This document shows positions 44,697 through 54,100 of a stretch of DNA of 64,000 nucleotides, one piece after another. Position 1 is the first letter of the stretch. Each line of letters begins with the position of its first letter. Origin of the DNA: JBHYDC01 sp051861205 (lineage in GTDB: Bacteria > Pseudomonadota > Alphaproteobacteria > Rhizobiales > Pleomorphomonadaceae); the NCBI GenBank assembly GCA_051861205.1, contig JBHYDC010000005.1, forward strand, positions 124,001 to 188,000. Direction: 5' to 3'. The notes beneath the pieces were generated by a model. It saw nothing but the letters and a program-made list of their open reading frames with translations. It had not been told where the DNA came from and did not search any database. A program made the translations under genes and the position numbers.

Positions 44697-45446
44697 TCAA
44701 TGCGTGCCGGTCATCCGGCAGATCCGGCACACGCCGGCAAGGCGGATCCGGTCGTTCTTTTCGATCCCGATCACGCCGCGCCGCTTCATGTCGGACAGCA
44801 CGCGGCTCACGGTTTCGATGGTGAGGCCGAGATAATCGGCGATTTCCTGCCGGGTCATGCGCAGCACGATCACCTTGTCGTCCTCGCCCGCGCGGGGTCC
44901 CGGACACCCCACCACGCCCCGGTTCGGCACGAAGCGCATCAGGAAGCTCGCCACCCGCTCGGAGGCCGACTTGCGGCCCAGCAGCACGGCATGGGAATGC
45001 AGCGCCTCGATCCGGCTCATCAGGCAGCGGTTGACGTGGCTCTGAAGCTCGCTCGAACGTTCGATGTCGCGCCGGTCCAAGCTGCGCACGCTCGATGAAA
45101 CCAGTGTTTCCGCCGAACAGTCGTAGATCCCGGTCATGGAAAGCCCGAACAGATCGCCCGGCCCCAAGATATCCACCACCTGCCGCCGCCCGTCCGCCAG
45201 AATGCGGTAGAGCATCACCGACCCGCTCGCCACTTCGAACACATGGCTTGCCGCATCGTCCTCATGGAAGAGGATCGTATGCGAATCATGGCTTTCCGTG
45301 CGGGTCTTGGGCGATTGGAGATAGGCGGCCCAGGCGCTGTCGTCGCCCGCCGTGCGCCGCGTCGTCCCGGCATACCGGCCGTTGCCCTGATCCCGGCCGT
45401 TCTGGTGCGGATGCGCCCCTGGCGCCGTGTTGAGTTCGGCGTACAT
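44697..45446 (-). CDS. fixK: FixK-like Crp/Fnr-family transcriptional regulator
   Basis: A 249-residue regulator. It has the cyclic-nucleotide-like beta roll (residues about 50-140) and a C-terminal HTH, TRQEIADYLGLTIETVSRVLSDM, whose E-SR residues read TTGAT half-sites. The N-terminal extension has no Cys cluster, so unlike FNR it should not sense oxygen by a 4Fe-4S cluster; this fits FixK, which FixJ switches on. It ends in an unusual CRICRMTGTH with a CxxC pair. AGGAGG precedes ATG 45446. FNR-type boxes occur before ccoN, ccoG and hemA, its likely targets. Confidence 0.9.
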   Translation of the reverse strand: MYAELNTAPGAHPHQNGRDQGNGRYAGTTRRTAGDDSAWAAYLQSPKTRTESHDSHTILFHEDDAASHVFEVASGSVMLYRILADGRRQVVDILGPGDLFGLSMTGIYDCSAETLVSSSVRSLDRRDIERSSELQSHVNRCLMSRIEALHSHAVLLGRKSASERVASFLMRFVPNRGVVGCPGPRAGEDDKVIVLRMTRQEIADYLGLTIETVSRVLSDMKRRGVIGIEKNDRIRLAGVCRICRMTGTH

Positions 45447-45648
45447 CGTCCCTCCTCGCGGGCCGTGTCACCGGCCCCCCGTTTGGGGGTTCTCGTCTCG
45501 TCGCACCCATCCGTCCACGGGCACCGCGACGCGGGACCTCGCCTCACCGAGGCGTTTCCGTCCGATCCGTCCGATCGTTCGGAATGTCCCAAACCCCTTG
45601 CACAAGCGAACGATACGAGGCTTCGCCGCGCCGCAAAATTCCGGTCGG

Positions 45649-45670
45649 CTACGTAGGATGCGATACTTAC
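45649..45670 (-). promoter_or_regulatory. Candidate FixJ-binding sites upstream of fixK
   Basis: On the fixK strand, GTAAGTAT (45670-45663) and CTACGTAG (45656-45649) each match the described FixJ consensus GTAMGTAG at seven of eight positions, 14 bases apart centre to centre. They lie about 205-220 bases before the fixK ATG, which requires a leader of roughly 150 bases. The match is short, so this is suggestive only. Confidence 0.4.
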
Positions 45671-45692
45671 GGACGAGTACGGATGCGCCGGA

Positions 45693-46088
45693 TCAACGGC
45701 GCAGCCAGAGCCAAAGCCCAAAGGCGCCAAGCCCCACGACATAGCCAAGATGCTTGGCGCCCTTGGCGAATCCCGCCGCCGACATCACCGCATAAGCGTC
45801 GATGGCAGCGATAAAGGCCCCCGCGAGAAGCAGCGCCGCCAGCGCCGTCCTGTGGTCCAGCCAAATGAGCGCGAGCCCGGTCAGCGCTAGGCCCATGTTG
45901 CGGGCGCCGAACGCCTGCACAAAGGCAAGGCCAGAGCCGGTCTCGATCCCGACGCCGAAAAAGGCCGAGGCCGGACCCGGCATCAGCACCGCGCGGGCCC
46001 CCAGCAGAAAGAAGGCGGCAACGGCGCCGAGCGCGATCCACGTCGTCGGGGCGTTCCAAGGCAGTGAGCGGATGATTGTATCGGACAT
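45693..46088 (-). CDS. DUF4267-type small membrane protein
   Basis: A 131-residue protein with four predicted membrane helices. After a short cytoplasmic start (MSDTIIRSLPWNAPT), helices lie at about residues 20-38, 50-75, 80-105 and 110-128, and the G-GI-TGSGLAFVQAFGARNMGLAL-split pattern is typical of DUF4267. Function is unknown. ATG 46088 follows GGAGAT. It is divergent from the LysR gene, which probably controls it. Confidence 0.75.
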   Translation of the reverse strand: MSDTIIRSLPWNAPTTWIALGAVAAFFLLGARAVLMPGPASAFFGVGIETGSGLAFVQAFGARNMGLALTGLALIWLDHRTALAALLLAGAFIAAIDAYAVMSAAGFAKGAKHLGYVVGLGAFGLWLWLRR

Positions 46089-46200
46089 GGCGATCTCCTT
46101 GATAAGACGCCGCATCCTCCGCTTGCCGGCTCTCGACTGCTATCGCCAATAATGCAAAGATACCTTCCATCTATGAAACGGGTATTCCGACGAGCACCCT

Positions 46201-47073
46201 ATGGATTGGGCCGACCTTCGCATCTTCCGCATCGCCGCCGAAGAGCCCACGCTGACGGCTGCGGCCCGGCGGCTGCGGCTGTCCGTCGCCACCGTTTCGC
46301 GGCGTATCGACGCGCTCGAAGCCGCCCTCGGCCTCACCCTGTTCGATCGGTCGCAAGAAGGCGCCGCCCTCACCGCGCACGGCCGGGCGCTTCTCACCCG
46401 CGCGCGGGTCGCCGCGAGCGCGATAGACGATGTGGGCCGTCTTGCCGCCAGCTTGCGATCCGGCGGCTGGGTCGATCCCATCCGCATCTCCGCCACCGAA
46501 CCCATCATCGTCGAGATTTTGGCGCCCGCCCTGCCCCGCCTGATCGACCGCAAGCTGGACCTTCAGGTCGATCTCGTGAGCGAGAACGACGTCGTCAGCC
46601 TTGCCTCGCGCCAAGCCGAACTTGCGATTCGATTCGCCCAGCCGGCCGGCGCCAGTCTCATAGCCCGCCGGCTGCCGTCGATCGCGACCGGGCTCTACGC
46701 CTCGTCGGCCTATCTCGCCGGCCGGCCGGCAGACGCCATCGATCTGCGCCAGGAGCGGTTGCTCGGCTACGACGACAGATATGGCACGATCCCGGAGCGG
46801 GTCTGGGTGGATCGGATGGGTCTTGGCCCCTGCGTCGTCGCGCGGTCGTCGAGCACGCTTGCGCTTGCTGCGGCCACTGCGGCAGGTGCCGGAATCTCGC
46901 TTTTGCCACGGTTGATCGCGGGCCGGATGCCGGGCCTCGTCGCGCTTCCCATGACCGTTCCGCTTCCCGATCGCCCGGTCTGGCTTGTTATTCACCGAGA
47001 CCTTGCCCGCGCCAAGCCGCTTCGGCCCGTTCGGGACTGGATCGTCGACGCGTTTCGCGCCCGCACCGGTTGA
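46201..47073 (+). CDS. LysR-family transcriptional regulator
   Basis: A 290-residue LTTR with an N-terminal winged HTH (TLTAAARRLRLSVATVSRRIDALEAALG split over residues 16-44, LFDRS) and a C-terminal effector domain. The DNA recognition helix and the linker helix are intact. It is divergent from the DUF4267 gene across 112 bases, a usual LTTR target layout. The effector is unknown. Confidence 0.9.
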   Translation: MDWADLRIFRIAAEEPTLTAAARRLRLSVATVSRRIDALEAALGLTLFDRSQEGAALTAHGRALLTRARVAASAIDDVGRLAASLRSGGWVDPIRISATEPIIVEILAPALPRLIDRKLDLQVDLVSENDVVSLASRQAELAIRFAQPAGASLIARRLPSIATGLYASSAYLAGRPADAIDLRQERLLGYDDRYGTIPERVWVDRMGLGPCVVARSSSTLALAAATAAGAGISLLPRLIAGRMPGLVALPMTVPLPDRPVWLVIHRDLARAKPLRPVRDWIVDAFRARTG

Positions 47074-47080
47074 AGCCGCG

Positions 47081-47428
47081 TCAGTCCGTCAGCGCCTCCA
47101 GCCAGTCAGCGGCGGGGGGTTTGCGCAGCACCTTGACCGACGCGATGCTGCGGGTCTCGCGTTCGATCGTCGCGGAGGATTTTCCCGAAATCACCACCAT
47201 GCGCGGCGGCCGCGACAGCGCGGACAGCCACCTCGCAACTGCGCTGCCGCTTATTCCCGGCAGTCCAAGGTCCACGACGACCGTGTCTCCCGGACCGGGC
47301 GGACCGGCGGAGATGAACCCTTCTCCCGAGGCGAACACGCGGGTCTCATGGCCGGCGCCCGCCAATAGTGCCTGCAAGGCATCGGCAACAGCGTCGTCAT
47401 CTTCAACGATGTAAAATGCCACACCCAT
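47081..47428 (-). CDS. Stand-alone FixJ-like receiver domain protein
   Basis: A 115-residue receiver with no output domain. Acidic residues EDDD at 9-12, phospho-acceptor Asp53 (VVVDLGLPG), a Ser in VVISGKS and Lys in VLRKPP complete the pocket. It lies directly downstream of fixJ on the same strand. Single receivers next to FixLJ often modulate the kinase (FixT-like logic or phosphate sink), but FixT itself is of this general fold only; the role here is inferred. It converges with the LysR gene, seven bases apart. Confidence 0.75.
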   Translation of the reverse strand: MGVAFYIVEDDDAVADALQALLAGAGHETRVFASGEGFISAGPPGPGDTVVVDLGLPGISGSAVARWLSALSRPPRMVVISGKSSATIERETRSIASVKVLRKPPAADWLEALTD

Positions 47429-47505
47429 GTCCTCGGCACGAGAAAGGCGAGAGCATCAAAGCTGCGGCTCCATTTTCCTAGTGTGCCTTGATCGAGCGCG
47501 GATTT

Positions 47506-48135
47506 TTATCCGTGTTCACCCGTACTCGCAGTCAACACGATGCGAACGAGGTCGGCGGCGTTGCGGGCCCCCAGTTTTTCCATGATTCGAGCCCTGTGTA
47601 CCTCGATCGTCCTAGGAGAAATACCGAGGCGGCGGCCCGCTTCCTTGTTGGAGGCGCCCGCCGTGATCTCGCGCAGCACGTCGCGCTCGCGCGGCGTCAG
47701 CAGGGCGGCGCCGGGGAAATCATCGGGGTCGCGGGGTTTGCCGTCGTTCAGCGCCATGGTCGCCAGCGCATCGCGCACCCGCGTCACCACCGTGTCGGCA
47801 TCGAAGGGCTTCTCGATGAAATCCACCGCGCCCAGCTTGATCGCGTTCACCGCCATCGGAATATCGCCTTGGCCGGAGATCACGAACACCGGGGCGGGGA
47901 AATTGGTCACGTCCATGGCTTTCAGAACATCCAGCCCGGACCGGCCCGGCATGTGAACGTCCAAAAGCACGCAGGTCGGCGCATCGGTTTTGATCGCATC
48001 CAGGAAATCGTCGCCATTGGCGAAAGCCAGCACGGCGAAGCCTTCCAAGTCGAAGACGACGCCGAGCGCATCGCGGATCGACGGGTCGTCATCCACGATG
48101 AAGATCGTACCGCTGTCGAGGTCGGCCATTGTCAT
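47506..48135 (-). CDS. fixJ: Response regulator FixJ
   Basis: A 209-residue two-domain regulator. The receiver (residues about 10-125) has DDD at 15-17, phospho-Asp59 in CVLLDVHMPG, SGQGD and FIEKPF. The LuxR/FixJ-type HTH (LTPRERDVLREITAGASNKEAGRRLGISPRTIEVHR split over residues 146-182) follows. FixJ is phosphorylated by FixL at low oxygen and turns on fixK. It overlaps the fixL stop by four bases. Confidence 0.93.
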   Translation of the reverse strand: MTMADLDSGTIFIVDDDPSIRDALGVVFDLEGFAVLAFANGDDFLDAIKTDAPTCVLLDVHMPGRSGLDVLKAMDVTNFPAPVFVISGQGDIPMAVNAIKLGAVDFIEKPFDADTVVTRVRDALATMALNDGKPRDPDDFPGAALLTPRERDVLREITAGASNKEAGRRLGISPRTIEVHRARIMEKLGARNAADLVRIVLTASTGEHG

Positions 48136-49304
48136 CCTTTCGCTGTTGCGAGGGGTGTTTCGGTCGCGTCCCCAGCGGGCAGGGAGAGCGTGAAGGTTGC
48201 CCCGCGGCCTTCGCCGCCGGGATCCGCGGTCAGGTCGCCGCCGTGATTCTGCGCGATCGAGCGGGAGATCGCCAGACCCAGCCCCATGCCTGTTTTCTTG
48301 GTGCTGGAGAAGGTGCGGAACAATTGCTGGGCGATTTCCGGGGTAAATCCCGGCCCGCTGTCAGCCACCGACAGCATCGCCGTTGCGCTGCCGTGGCGGA
48401 TGTTGACCTCCACCCAGCGGCCGTCGCTGTCTTTCGCCACTTCCACCGCGTTGCGCAGAAGGTTGACGACGATCTGCTGGATCTGGATCGGATCCACATC
48501 CACCATCACCGGCTTGCGCGGGAACATGCGGCGGATCACGACGGTCGAGCCCTGCGCCACGAAATCCGACAGGTCGATCGCCTCGTTGACCACCTCGGTC
48601 AGATCCACATGCGTCCGCTCCGGCTCGCGTTTTTCCACCATCTGCCGCATGCGCTGAATGATGCCGCCGGCGCGCTCGGCCTCGGAGCGAGCCTTGTCCA
48701 GCACCTCCACCACGCGGTCGATCATGCCCGGCTGCTTCACCTGGCGCGTTACGGCCTGGAGATAGAGCATCAGCGCCGTCAGCGGCTGATTAAGCTCGTG
48801 CGCCATGGCCGCGCCCATCTCGTCCATCGCCGAGAGCCGCGTCATGTGAACGATCTGCGCCTGCAACTGCGACAGCCTCTGCTCCACCGCCTTGCGGGAT
48901 CTGAGGTCGCGCAAGATGCCGATGAACTGCCGCCCCGCCGGGGTATGCGCCTCGCCCACGGACAATTCCACAGGGAACACCGTTCCGTCGCGATGCTTGC
49001 CGGCCACCTCGCGGCCGATACCGATAATGCGCCGCACGCCGGTTCCCCGGTAGTTGTCCATGTAACGGTCATGCGCGCCGGCATATTCGGGCGACATGAT
49101 CATCTTCACATTTTCACCGATCACCTCTTCGGCGGAAAAGCCGAACAAGGCCTCGCAGCTCTTGTTGAAGGCCAGAATGCGGCCGGCCTCGTCGATCACC
49201 ACGATGCCGTCGGCAGCCGTGTCCAAGACGCTGGCGAAGCGCGCTTCCGAAACGGCCGAGGAGTCCAGATCCTCATGGCCGCCCGTGGGAGACAGGTTGG
49301 TCAT
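48132..49304 (-). CDS. fixL: Oxygen-sensing haem-PAS histidine kinase FixL
   Basis: A 390-residue cytoplasmic sensor kinase. The PAS domain (about residues 24-140) contains His78 in AGAHDRYMDNY followed by GVRRIIGIGREV, matching the haem-ligand His and Arg region of rhizobial FixL. The kinase core has phospho-His169 (AMAHELNQPLTALMLYL), then N-box VVNLLRNAVEVA and G boxes ADSGPGF and GMGLGLAI. There are no membrane segments. When oxygen leaves the haem, it phosphorylates FixJ. ATG 49304 is used; ATG 49358 is possible. Confidence 0.92.
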   Translation of the reverse strand: MTNLSPTGGHEDLDSSAVSEARFASVLDTAADGIVVIDEAGRILAFNKSCEALFGFSAEEVIGENVKMIMSPEYAGAHDRYMDNYRGTGVRRIIGIGREVAGKHRDGTVFPVELSVGEAHTPAGRQFIGILRDLRSRKAVEQRLSQLQAQIVHMTRLSAMDEMGAAMAHELNQPLTALMLYLQAVTRQVKQPGMIDRVVEVLDKARSEAERAGGIIQRMRQMVEKREPERTHVDLTEVVNEAIDLSDFVAQGSTVVIRRMFPRKPVMVDVDPIQIQQIVVNLLRNAVEVAKDSDGRWVEVNIRHGSATAMLSVADSGPGFTPEIAQQLFRTFSSTKKTGMGLGLAISRSIAQNHGGDLTADPGGEGRGATFTLSLPAGDATETPLATAKG

Positions 49305-49370
49305 CACATAACCGCCGCATCTCGGGCCCGCCGCGAGACCTGTTCGCAGCGCGGCCATCCGGATAAACAA

Positions 49371-50576
49371 TTACATATCAGACCGGCCGTCCAGCCATTG
49401 AGTCAATCGGTCTGCCGCTATTTTCAGGCGTTCCTCACTCCGTGCGAAGCAAAGGCGCATAAATCCGGCTCCCGCAGCGCCGAAGGCGGTGCCCGGCGCA
49501 AGCCCGACATTGGCCTCGTCAACGAGACGCAACCCTAGTTTACGGGTATCCGGCTCACCGTCGATCGCAAAGAATAGGTAGAACGCCCCATGCGGGCGCG
49601 CGAACCGCACACGGCCCGTCCCCGCCAAGGCGTCCGATACGATATCGCGCCCCTTATGGGCCCGCGCCACCTGTAGGCCTAAAAATCCCTCGCCCTGTTC
49701 CAAGGCCGCGATCGCCGCCCGCTGCATGAACACGGCCGTTCCGGAACTCGAATATTGGATGAGATTTTGCATCGTCTCGGCGATTGCCGGGGGAACTTCC
49801 AGCCAGCCGATGCGCCAGCCGGTCATCGCCCAGTTCTTCGAGAAAGTGTTTACGAAGATAAGCTTGTCGCTCTCGTCGATGATCTCATGGAACGACGGCG
49901 CCGGCCGGCCGCCGGTCTCGAACACGAAGCGGCCGTAAACCTCATCGGCGATGATCCACAGTCCATGCCGGCGCGCCAGCGCCAGTATAGCCGACAGCAT
50001 CGACCGGTCCGCCGTCCAGCCCGTGGGGTTGGAGGGCGAATTGACGAAGATCGCGCGGGTGCGGGGCGTCACCGCCGCCTCCAGCCGCTCGATGTCCAGC
50101 ACCCAGCCGTCATTGCCGAAGCTCATCGGCACGTCCACGGGCCGCGCGCCGCGCACGCCCACCGCCGCCGCGAAATTGGGCCAAGCCGGCGTCGGCACCA
50201 GCACCTCATCGCCCGCCGCCGCCACCGCCGTGATCGCCAGTTGAATCGCGTGCATGCCGCTGTTCGTCACGATGAAGCGGTCCGGCTGGAACGGGCGGCC
50301 GAACACGCCGCCGTAAACGCGGGTGTGATAATCGGCCAGCGCCGCGCGAAACTCCGGTAGGCCGGACTGCAAGGTGTAGAAGGTCTCGCCCGCCGCTAGC
50401 GACCGGCTCGCCGCCTCGCATATGAAATCGGGCGTCGGCAGATCGCCCTCGCCGGCCCAAAGCGGGATGATGCCGGGCTTTGAAAAGCCGTGCCGCATCA
50501 CCTCCACGATCCCGCTCGGGGGCGCGCCCACGGCATCCCGCGTCAGCTTCTCCAGAAACTCAACGGGCCTTTGCAT
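49371..50576 (-). CDS. PLP-dependent aminotransferase (class I/II)
   Basis: A 401-residue fold-type I aminotransferase. Signatures: GEGDLPTPDFI near residue 43, NSPSNPTGW near residue 180, DEVYGRFVF, and the PLP-lysine motif TFSKNWAMTGWRIGW near residue 240. Closest in style to aspartate/aromatic or branched-chain aminotransferases; substrate not assignable. It lies upstream of fixL on the same strand, with its end about 66 bases from the fixL start; a shared transcript is possible but not needed functionally. Confidence 0.88.
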   Translation of the reverse strand: MQRPVEFLEKLTRDAVGAPPSGIVEVMRHGFSKPGIIPLWAGEGDLPTPDFICEAASRSLAAGETFYTLQSGLPEFRAALADYHTRVYGGVFGRPFQPDRFIVTNSGMHAIQLAITAVAAAGDEVLVPTPAWPNFAAAVGVRGARPVDVPMSFGNDGWVLDIERLEAAVTPRTRAIFVNSPSNPTGWTADRSMLSAILALARRHGLWIIADEVYGRFVFETGGRPAPSFHEIIDESDKLIFVNTFSKNWAMTGWRIGWLEVPPAIAETMQNLIQYSSSGTAVFMQRAAIAALEQGEGFLGLQVARAHKGRDIVSDALAGTGRVRFARPHGAFYLFFAIDGEPDTRKLGLRLVDEANVGLAPGTAFGAAGAGFMRLCFARSEERLKIAADRLTQWLDGRSDM

Positions 50577-50771
50577 CTTGATCTCCGAAGTCTGGAACGG
50601 TTTCCTATCGACCTGACGAGTCCGTCCGGCCGCAAAGCGTTCCAGGCGCGCGACTCTTCAAGGGCGTCGCATCTTGGCACCCCTGATATCTGGCCCGACC
50701 GGCCTCGGAAAGCCCATCCTTCGCCAAACGCCCCCGATCCTATTTGCAACTCCATACGCGCCGGACATGGA

Positions 50772-50963
50772 TCAGTCCTTGGCGCGACGTGTCTCTGCAG
50801 CCTTCGCGGCGCGGGTGGCGAGGGTGTCCCGCATGATCCGGGCATCTTCCATGAGATAGGGATCGTCGGAATACTCAGCCTCGATCATCTTGATCGCGGC
50901 CTCTAGCTCCTCCGACGGCGCATTGAGCGGAGGCGTATCGATGAGCACGTCGGGATTGGTCAT
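50772..50963 (-). CDS. Small acidic protein of unknown function
   Basis: I do not recognise this 63-residue protein. It is charged and predicted helical: MTNPDVLIDTPP, then EELEAAIKMIEAEYSDDPYLMEDARIM-split and an Arg/Lys-rich tail. Codon use is like the neighbours and the ATG is reasonably placed, so it is probably real. It lies alone between the aminotransferase and the divergent sensor kinase. Confidence 0.55.
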   Translation of the reverse strand: MTNPDVLIDTPPLNAPSEELEAAIKMIEAEYSDDPYLMEDARIMRDTLATRAAKAAETRRAKD

Positions 50964-51185
50964 GGGTCGAGAGCCTGTTCAATTTTGGCGTTGTGCGACT
51001 CGATCAGCTTTGCATGATCTTCGGGTATCACTCAACCATAGCGGATGTAACTTCGCTTATCTCGATCTTCACGATCCTTCCTAACGCGAAAGGTCGATCC
51101 AGCCCAAGTCCGCGTCCGTCAAGGTTCCCCGTGGACAAGCCGTCGATCCCGTGTTCGGATCGGTCAAGGGAGGTGCGTTGCGATC

Positions 51186-54100
51186 ATGTTGCAGGGCTGG
51201 GTCATTATCGTGGTCGCGCTCGTCTATATCGGCCTCCTGTTCGCGATCGCGAGCATCGGCGACCGGAAAGGCCGGCGGATATCACCGAGCCGGGGCCGCC
51301 CCACGATCTACGCCCTCTCGCTTGGGGTCTACTGCACGTCGTGGACCTTCTTCGGCGCGGTCGGCCTTGCCTCCACCAGCGGCTTCAGCTTCCTCACCAT
51401 CTACATCGGGCCGCTCATCGTTTGGGGGCTCGGCTATCCCATCATCCGCAGGATCGTGCGGCTCGCCAAGGCCGAGCACATCACCTCGATCGCGGATTTT
51501 CTCTCCGCCCGCTACGGCAAGAACCAAGCCGTCGCCGCCACCGTGGCCGTCATCGCGGTCGTCGCCACGCTGCCCTACATCGCGCTCCAGTTGAAAGCCG
51601 TATCGAGTTCGGTGTCCGCGCTGATTTCCTACGACACCGGCCAGCCCCTCGGGCAGATGCCCGTCATCGGCGACCTCGCGCTCTTCGTCGCGCTCACCAT
51701 GGCCACCTTCGCCGTGTTGTTCGGCACCCGCCACATCGACGCGACGGAGCATCAGGAGGGCCTGATGCTGGCGGTCGCGGCCGAATCCCTCGTCAAGCTC
51801 GTCTGCCTCATTACCGTCGGCGTCTACGTCACCTTCGGCCTGTTCGACGGGCCGGCGGACCTTCTCGACAAGGCGTCCGCCGTCGGGGCTACCGCCATTT
51901 TCAGCGCGGATATGAATGGCGGCACCCTGCTTGCGCAGGCGCTTTTGTCCCTCTTTGCCATATTGTTGCTGCCGCGCCAGTTCCACGTCACAGTCGTCGA
52001 AAACAATTCTGACGCGGAAATCCGCCGCGCAACGTGGATGTTCCCGCTCTACCTCATTGCCATCAATCTCTTCATCGCGCCGATCGCGCTCGCCGGTCTC
52101 GTCACCTTCGATCAATCGACCAGCAGCGACCTCTTCGTCCTGCTCCTGCCCATGGAAGCGGGCAACGGCTTCGTCACGCTGATCGCCTTCGTCGGCGGTC
52201 TCTCCGCCGCCACCGCCATGGTGATCGTCGCCTGCGTCGCGCTCTCGATCATGATCTCGAACGACATCGTGATCCCCTTCCTCCTGCGCCGGCATCCGGA
52301 ACAGGCCCTCACCCGCACCGATATGGGCCGGGTGCTGCTGCTCATCCGCCGCACCGCGATCTTCGTCCTCATGCTGGCGGGCTATGTCTACTACCGGGCC
52401 GCCGGGAATTCGGCCGCGCTCGCCACGATCGGCTTTCTCTCCTTCGCCGCCATCGCTCAGCTCGCGCCGGCCTTTCTGCTCGGCCTGATGTGGCGCGGCG
52501 CCACCGCGCGCGGCGCCATAGCTGGCATGATCGTCGGCTTTGCCTTGTGGATCTACACGCTGCTGATCCCCGCGCTCGCCGACTCCGGCCTCGTGCCGAG
52601 CGGCCTTCTGGAACACGGCCCATTCGGACTTGCCGTTTTCCGCCCGCAGGCGCTCTTCAACATCGCCTTCGAACCCTTCACCCACGGCGTTTTCTGGAGC
52701 CTCACGCTCAACGCGCTCACGCTCTTCTTCGTCTCGGTCATGCGCGAACCGCACCCGATCGAGCGCGCGCAGGCGTCCATCTTCGTGCCAACACAGTTTT
52801 CCCCCGCGCCGTCCTACCGGCTGTGGCGCACCTCCATCACCGTGGACGATCTTTGCACCACCGTCACCCGCTACATCGGCGAGGAGCGCGCCCAGCGCTC
52901 CTTCTCCCGCTACGCCCGGGAAAAGGGCACCACCCTCGAACCCTTGATGCCGGCCAGCGTGGATCTCGTTCGCTTCGCCGAACAGCTCCTTGCCAGCGCC
53001 ATCGGCGCCGCCTCATCCAGGTTGGTGCTGTCGCTCCTCATCAAGCGGCGCGATCCCTCCACCAAGGCGGCGATGAAGCTGCTCGACGATGCCTCCGAGG
53101 CTATCCAATACTCGCGCGACCTCATGCAGATCGCGCTCGATCAGGTTGCCCAAGGCATCGGCGTTTTCGACAAGGACATCCGGCTGATCTGCTGGAACCG
53201 GCGCTACCGCGATCTCCTTGATCTGCCGGCCGAGTTCGGGCAGGTCGGCACCCCCCTCACCGAAATCCTACGCTATAACGCCGAGCGCGGCCTTTACGGC
53301 CGGGGCCACCCCGCCGATATCGTCGCCGCCCGGATGGACGCCTTCGTCCGCCGCATGGCCACCGTGCAGGAAACGCTGCAACCCTCCGGCACCGTTCTCG
53401 AACTGCGCTCCAGCGCCATGCCCGACGGCGGCATCGTGATGACCGCGACCGATATCACCGACCGCGTCGAGAGCGAGCGGGCGCTCGCCCGCGCCAACGA
53501 AACGCTGGAACGCCGGGTTCAGGAGCGCACCGAGGCGCTGCTTGCCGCCAACGAAGCGCTTGCTAGCGCCAAGGGCCTCGCCGATGAGGCCAACCTCGGC
53601 AAGACGCGCTTTCTCGCCGCCGCCAGCCACGACATCCTGCAACCGCTCAACGCCGCCCGGCTCTACACCACCACCCTCGTGGAGCGCTATGCAGGGACCG
53701 ACGCGGCCGATTTCATCGGCAACATCGACGCCTCGCTGGAATCGGTCGAGGAAATTCTCGGCGCCGTGCTCGACATGTCGCGTCTCGACACCGGTGCCAT
53801 GAAGCCGGAGATCAGCATCGTCCGGCTCGACGAGATCCTAAAGCCCCTGAAGCTCGAATTCGAGGCGATGGCCAAGGACAAGGGCCTCGATCTTCGCATC
53901 GTCACCTCCACCGCCGCCGTGCGGTCGGACCGGCGGCTCCTGCGCCGCCTCCTTCAGAACCTCATCTCCAACGCCATCAAATACACCCCCACCGGCCGCG
54001 TCCTCGTCGGCGTCCGGCGTCAGGGCGGCAAAGTCCGTGTCCGGGTCTACGACACCGGCATCGGCATTCCCCTCTCCAAACAAAAGACGATCTTCAAGGA

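Noticed and set aside
51282..52754. 490-codon minus-strand frame opposite the hybrid kinase
   Set aside because: Glu/Arg/Gly-rich shadow; the transporter domain on the plus strand is clear.
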